From Barnesiella sp. (GTDB lineage: Bacteria > Bacteroidota > Bacteroidia > Bacteroidales > Muribaculaceae), in assembly GCA_014801075.1 (NCBI GenBank), contig JAAVEW010000008.1:79850-143849 (forward strand): a stretch of 64,000 nt of DNA. The letters run 5' to 3'. The translations under genes and the position numbers were made by a program. This document shows, in pieces, positions 62,084 through 64,000 of the stretch. The notes beneath the pieces are model-generated. The model was not told where the DNA came from, did no database searches, and saw only the letters and a list, made by a program, of their open reading frames with translations. Numbering within the stretch: the first letter of the stretch is position 1; the number at the start of each line of letters is the position of its first letter.

Positions 62084-63280
62084 TTATTTTCGTTTAACGT
62101 TAAAATTAAAAGTGGTACTTATTTTTTCATTCTTATAGGCATCTGCAACACCCTGAATCAGATATTTTATGCCAGTTGTTTTATCCATATTTTCTTGAAT
62201 GTCAGCCCCGGTATCATCATTTGATTCCGAAACCCATGAGGGCATACCGGGAGTATTAAATGTTAAGCAATCCTGAGCTATCGTAGTGCCTTTGGGGATT
62301 GTAAATTTAATATAGTGAGAATACTTGCTTTTGGAATCCGAGACTGGATATATACCATCTACTACTATAGTAGGATTGTTGAAAGTGTAATTTGCCTTAT
62401 CTTGCACATCATCATCTGTTTGTAAAGTAGTGCGAAAATCTGCTTGAATAATTATAGAATAATCGCCATGCACCGGTATAATAGTTTTACCGGTAAGAGC
62501 ATTATTAAAAATATCAAATGGCACATTGGACTGATTGGTAAACGCTACCACTCCGCTTAAATCATACTTATCCAATTGTGAAAACGGTACAGTTGTATTG
62601 AGTTTGGCAAGATAGTTTTTATTACCAAATATCCATATATAGTATGGGCGTTTTACGTCTTTAAGTATTTCCACTGTGCCATTGGGATGGAAAAATTTCC
62701 CATTAAAGTCAGATGATAATTTTAATATCTCCACACCTAAGTCAGGTATTCTTTTTTGAGTGTTAATAACTTCATCTTTGATACGAATTTCACAGTTAGT
62801 CAAAAACTTCTGTGCATCTTTTGCCGGTAAATCCAATATGCAATCAGATACAAATATACATACTGTGGTGTCGTTAGCTTCATTAAGAACTTTAGCGATC
62901 AGATCGCCTAAATCAGTATTTGACATATTACCACCTGCTTTTTTGAATGCAGCTGGATTTAAGTCTTTTATGTAGCTTGTAAGACTACCGTTATAAGGTA
63001 TCAATATGCTATTGATATAATAAAGCTCAGTCTTTGAGGAAACTCTGTTGATATCGCTAATATAATCATATACGACATCTTTCAACTGAGAGCCGTCACA
63101 CATATATCCGTCCATACTTCCTGAGTTTTCAATGAAAACTTTGATGCATGGATCATTTGACGGTATAGTATCTGCTACAGGTGCAGAGCTAACCTCTATT
63201 TTGTCATGACCACAACTTACAACCATTAATAGTATGATTGCAGCCATGCTAACGAGTAGTATGTATGAACGATGTTTCAT
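62084..63280 (-). CDS. vWA-like lipoprotein, first gene of the novel operon
   Basis: The 398-residue protein has a lipoprotein signal with lipobox MVVSC (Cys23). The segment IKVFIENSGSMDGYMCDG at ~47-64 fits the start of a von Willebrand A domain, with the MIDAS DxSxS reading ENSGS (Asp to Glu). TVCIFVSDCILDLPAKDAQ near residue 150 would be a later vWA strand. The second half is beta-rich, perhaps an Ig-like domain. It would sit in the periplasm, possibly as ligand or sensor for the envelope machine. Confidence 0.75.
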   Translation of the reverse strand: MKHRSYILLVSMAAIILLMVVSCGHDKIEVSSAPVADTIPSNDPCIKVFIENSGSMDGYMCDGSQLKDVVYDYISDINRVSSKTELYYINSILIPYNGSLTSYIKDLNPAAFKKAGGNMSNTDLGDLIAKVLNEANDTTVCIFVSDCILDLPAKDAQKFLTNCEIRIKDEVINTQKRIPDLGVEILKLSSDFNGKFFHPNGTVEILKDVKRPYYIWIFGNKNYLAKLNTTVPFSQLDKYDLSGVVAFTNQSNVPFDIFNNALTGKTIIPVHGDYSIIIQADFRTTLQTDDDVQDKANYTFNNPTIVVDGIYPVSDSKSKYSHYIKFTIPKGTTIAQDCLTFNTPGMPSWVSESNDDTGADIQENMDKTTGIKYLIQGVADAYKNEKISTTFNFNVKRK

Positions 63281-63612
63281 TACTTTGAGCTTAAAATTTA
63301 GTTAGGTAACTCTAATTAAGAGATTTGGATGACATACAAACACCTTATTCATAGTAATTAATAAATGTTTATTGGTCCGATTTGCTCAACAATAGGTCTT
63401 AATGGAGCTTTAGATATTACGAAATTGAAAATAATTAAGAGTTCTTAGCGCTCATTTGTAAAAAATAAACTATATTTGCAATTGGAATAATTATCTCTTA
63501 ATTAGAGTCTTGGATGATTACTTAGCAAGAATGACACCAGTTCATTAATAAACAGTCTCTTAATAAATGCGAATAGTGCTTACGCTAAAGACTCTTTTTG
63601 TTCGGCAAATTA
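63281..63612. other. 332-bp AT-rich region between integrase and the novel operon
   Basis: No gene is visible. The sequence contains the related repeats listed next and must hold the promoter of the minus-strand operon, yet no TTTG/TAnnTTTG pair is seen on that strand. On the plus strand TATATTTG (63471-63478) has a TTTG only 12 bp upstream, too close to be a standard promoter. Confidence 0.6.
63310..63507. repeat. Inverted 13-bp sites CTCTAATTAAGAG / CTCTTAATTAGAG by the integrase
   Basis: CTCTAATTAAGAG (63310-63322) is the exact reverse complement of CTCTTAATTAGAG (63495-63507), and each is near-palindromic. Both are followed by TTGGATGA, so they also read as a degenerate ~26-bp direct repeat. 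A partial third copy, CTCTTAATAAATG, starts near 63551. They may be recombinase arm sites or operators. Confidence 0.6.
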
Positions 63613-64000
63613 CTAAAGCGATGAAAGGATTAAAGAGTTGGCTTTATCTACAACTGAGGTGTCGAGGCTTGCGAGATAGATTTGGGTTGTAGTCTCGCTG
63701 TCGTGTCCCATTCCCTCGCTGATTACACTTAATGGTATTCCTTTCGCTTTGGCTGCTGATGCCCAACTATGGCGGGCTACATATAGAGTCAGAGGTATGG
63801 AGATACCAATCTTCCTGGCTATCGTTTTTAAGTTATGGTTGATGTTATATCCCACATTCCGATAGGTATATCGCTCATTGGTGCCTTTGTTTTTGATGAT
63901 AGGGAGGAGATAATCGGTACTGTTTTCAGGATACTTGTCAAGTATCATCTGCATCTCTTCGGTCCACTCTATGATTAGCATTTGTCCTGTTTTTTTTCGA
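63613..64000 (-). CDS. Tyrosine recombinase/integrase, C-terminal part (runs off window end)
   Basis: The frame continues past the track start at 63981 to the window edge, reading RKKTGQMLIIEWTEEMQ, so the gene is partial here. The catalytic region is visible: LTLYVARHSWASAAKAKGI (HxxR-like ARH), GMGHDSETTTQIYLASLD (GH and the nucleophile Tyr in QIYL). It belongs to the phage-integrase type found on Bacteroidetes conjugative and integrative elements and invertible loci. It lies upstream of the novel operon and in the same direction, 332 bp away. Confidence 0.92.
   Translation of the reverse strand, partial: RKKTGQMLIIEWTEEMQMILDKYPENSTDYLLPIIKNKGTNERYTYRNVGYNINHNLKTIARKIGISIPLTLYVARHSWASAAKAKGIPLSVISEGMGHDSETTTQIYLASLDTSVVDKANSLILSSL

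Noticed and set aside
63455-63478. Plus-strand TTTG...TATATTTG pair near the integrase
   Set aside because: The 12-bp spacer is far short of the usual 19-21 and no gene follows on that strand.
1-64000. tRNA, rRNA and CRISPR arrays
   Set aside because: I looked for cloverleaf-like and regularly spaced direct repeats and saw none; the tandem arrays found have 9- and 23-bp periods, too short for CRISPR.

Overview
The window looks like a chromosomal segment of a gut Bacteroidales bacterium, most likely of the Muribaculaceae (S24-7) type; the family-level guess is inference. Support comes from a 1,123-residue SecA ending in a zinc motif, a long plant/chlamydia-like IspG, a Wzi-family outer-membrane protein, a GlsA/GlsB-like glycine-lipid gene pair, a methylmalonyl-CoA decarboxylase operon for propionate formation, promoter candidates of the Bacteroidetes TTTG/TAnnTTTG type, and almost no Shine-Dalgarno sequences. 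By eye most of the window is GC-rich. The last ~12 kb (about 52.1-64.0 kb) is clearly more AT-rich.

Layout. 1-9.1 kb (minus): partial cation/proton antiporter, MgtC, a membrane coiled-coil protein, SecA, a phosphatase-fold protein that seems to have lost its metal ligands, and a DUF4105 protein. 9.3-16.6 kb: an isolated small macro-like/phage-type protein, an AlkD-like repair protein, a polysaccharide flippase, a GIN-domain protein, DusB, a four-helix-bundle protein surrounded by 9-bp tandem repeats, a lipoprotein and a NERD protein. 16.6-22.2 kb (minus): M16 peptidase, IspG, PurE, a PAP2-like membrane protein and sigma-54 (RpoN). 22.3-31.8 kb: envelope and surface-sugar genes, namely a DUF115 protein, a nucleotide-sugar-type SDR, the lipid acyltransferase pair, Wzi, a lipocalin-like lipoprotein, then a LegB-like dehydratase, an ATP-grasp enzyme and a NeuB-type synthase. 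A 490-bp intergenic stretch at 31.8-32.2 kb holds two long hairpins and four 23-bp tandem repeats. 32.2-36.6 kb: a PIF1-like helicase, a glycosyltransferase and a polytopic membrane protein. 36.7-41.4 kb: the methylmalonyl-CoA epimerase/decarboxylase operon. 41.8-44.3 kb: a small acidic protein and DnaK, the latter behind a candidate sigma-54 promoter with possible upstream activator sites. 44.4-52.1 kb: a 1,621-residue exonuclease-RecQ-UvrD fusion, PurN and a GH76 mannanase.

The most unusual part is a tightly packed minus-strand operon at 63,280 to 52,104. In order of transcription it encodes a vWA-like lipoprotein, a small multi-pass membrane protein, a tubulin/FtsZ-like GTPase, a 1,131-residue actin/Hsp70-like ATPase, a membrane-anchored coiled-coil protein, a MotA/ZorA-like channel protein with a long coiled coil, a MotB/ZorB-like OmpA-domain protein, a trypsin-like lipoprotein protease, a small membrane ORF whose second codon is TAG, and a degenerate J-domain membrane protein. 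A tyrosine recombinase lies immediately upstream and runs off the window. The combination of a stator-like ion channel, actin-like and tubulin-like NTPases, a vWA-like sensor and a protease suggests an envelope-spanning, energy-driven conflict or defence machine related to, but distinct from, Zorya. The function is inference; the gene content and packing are read directly from the sequence.
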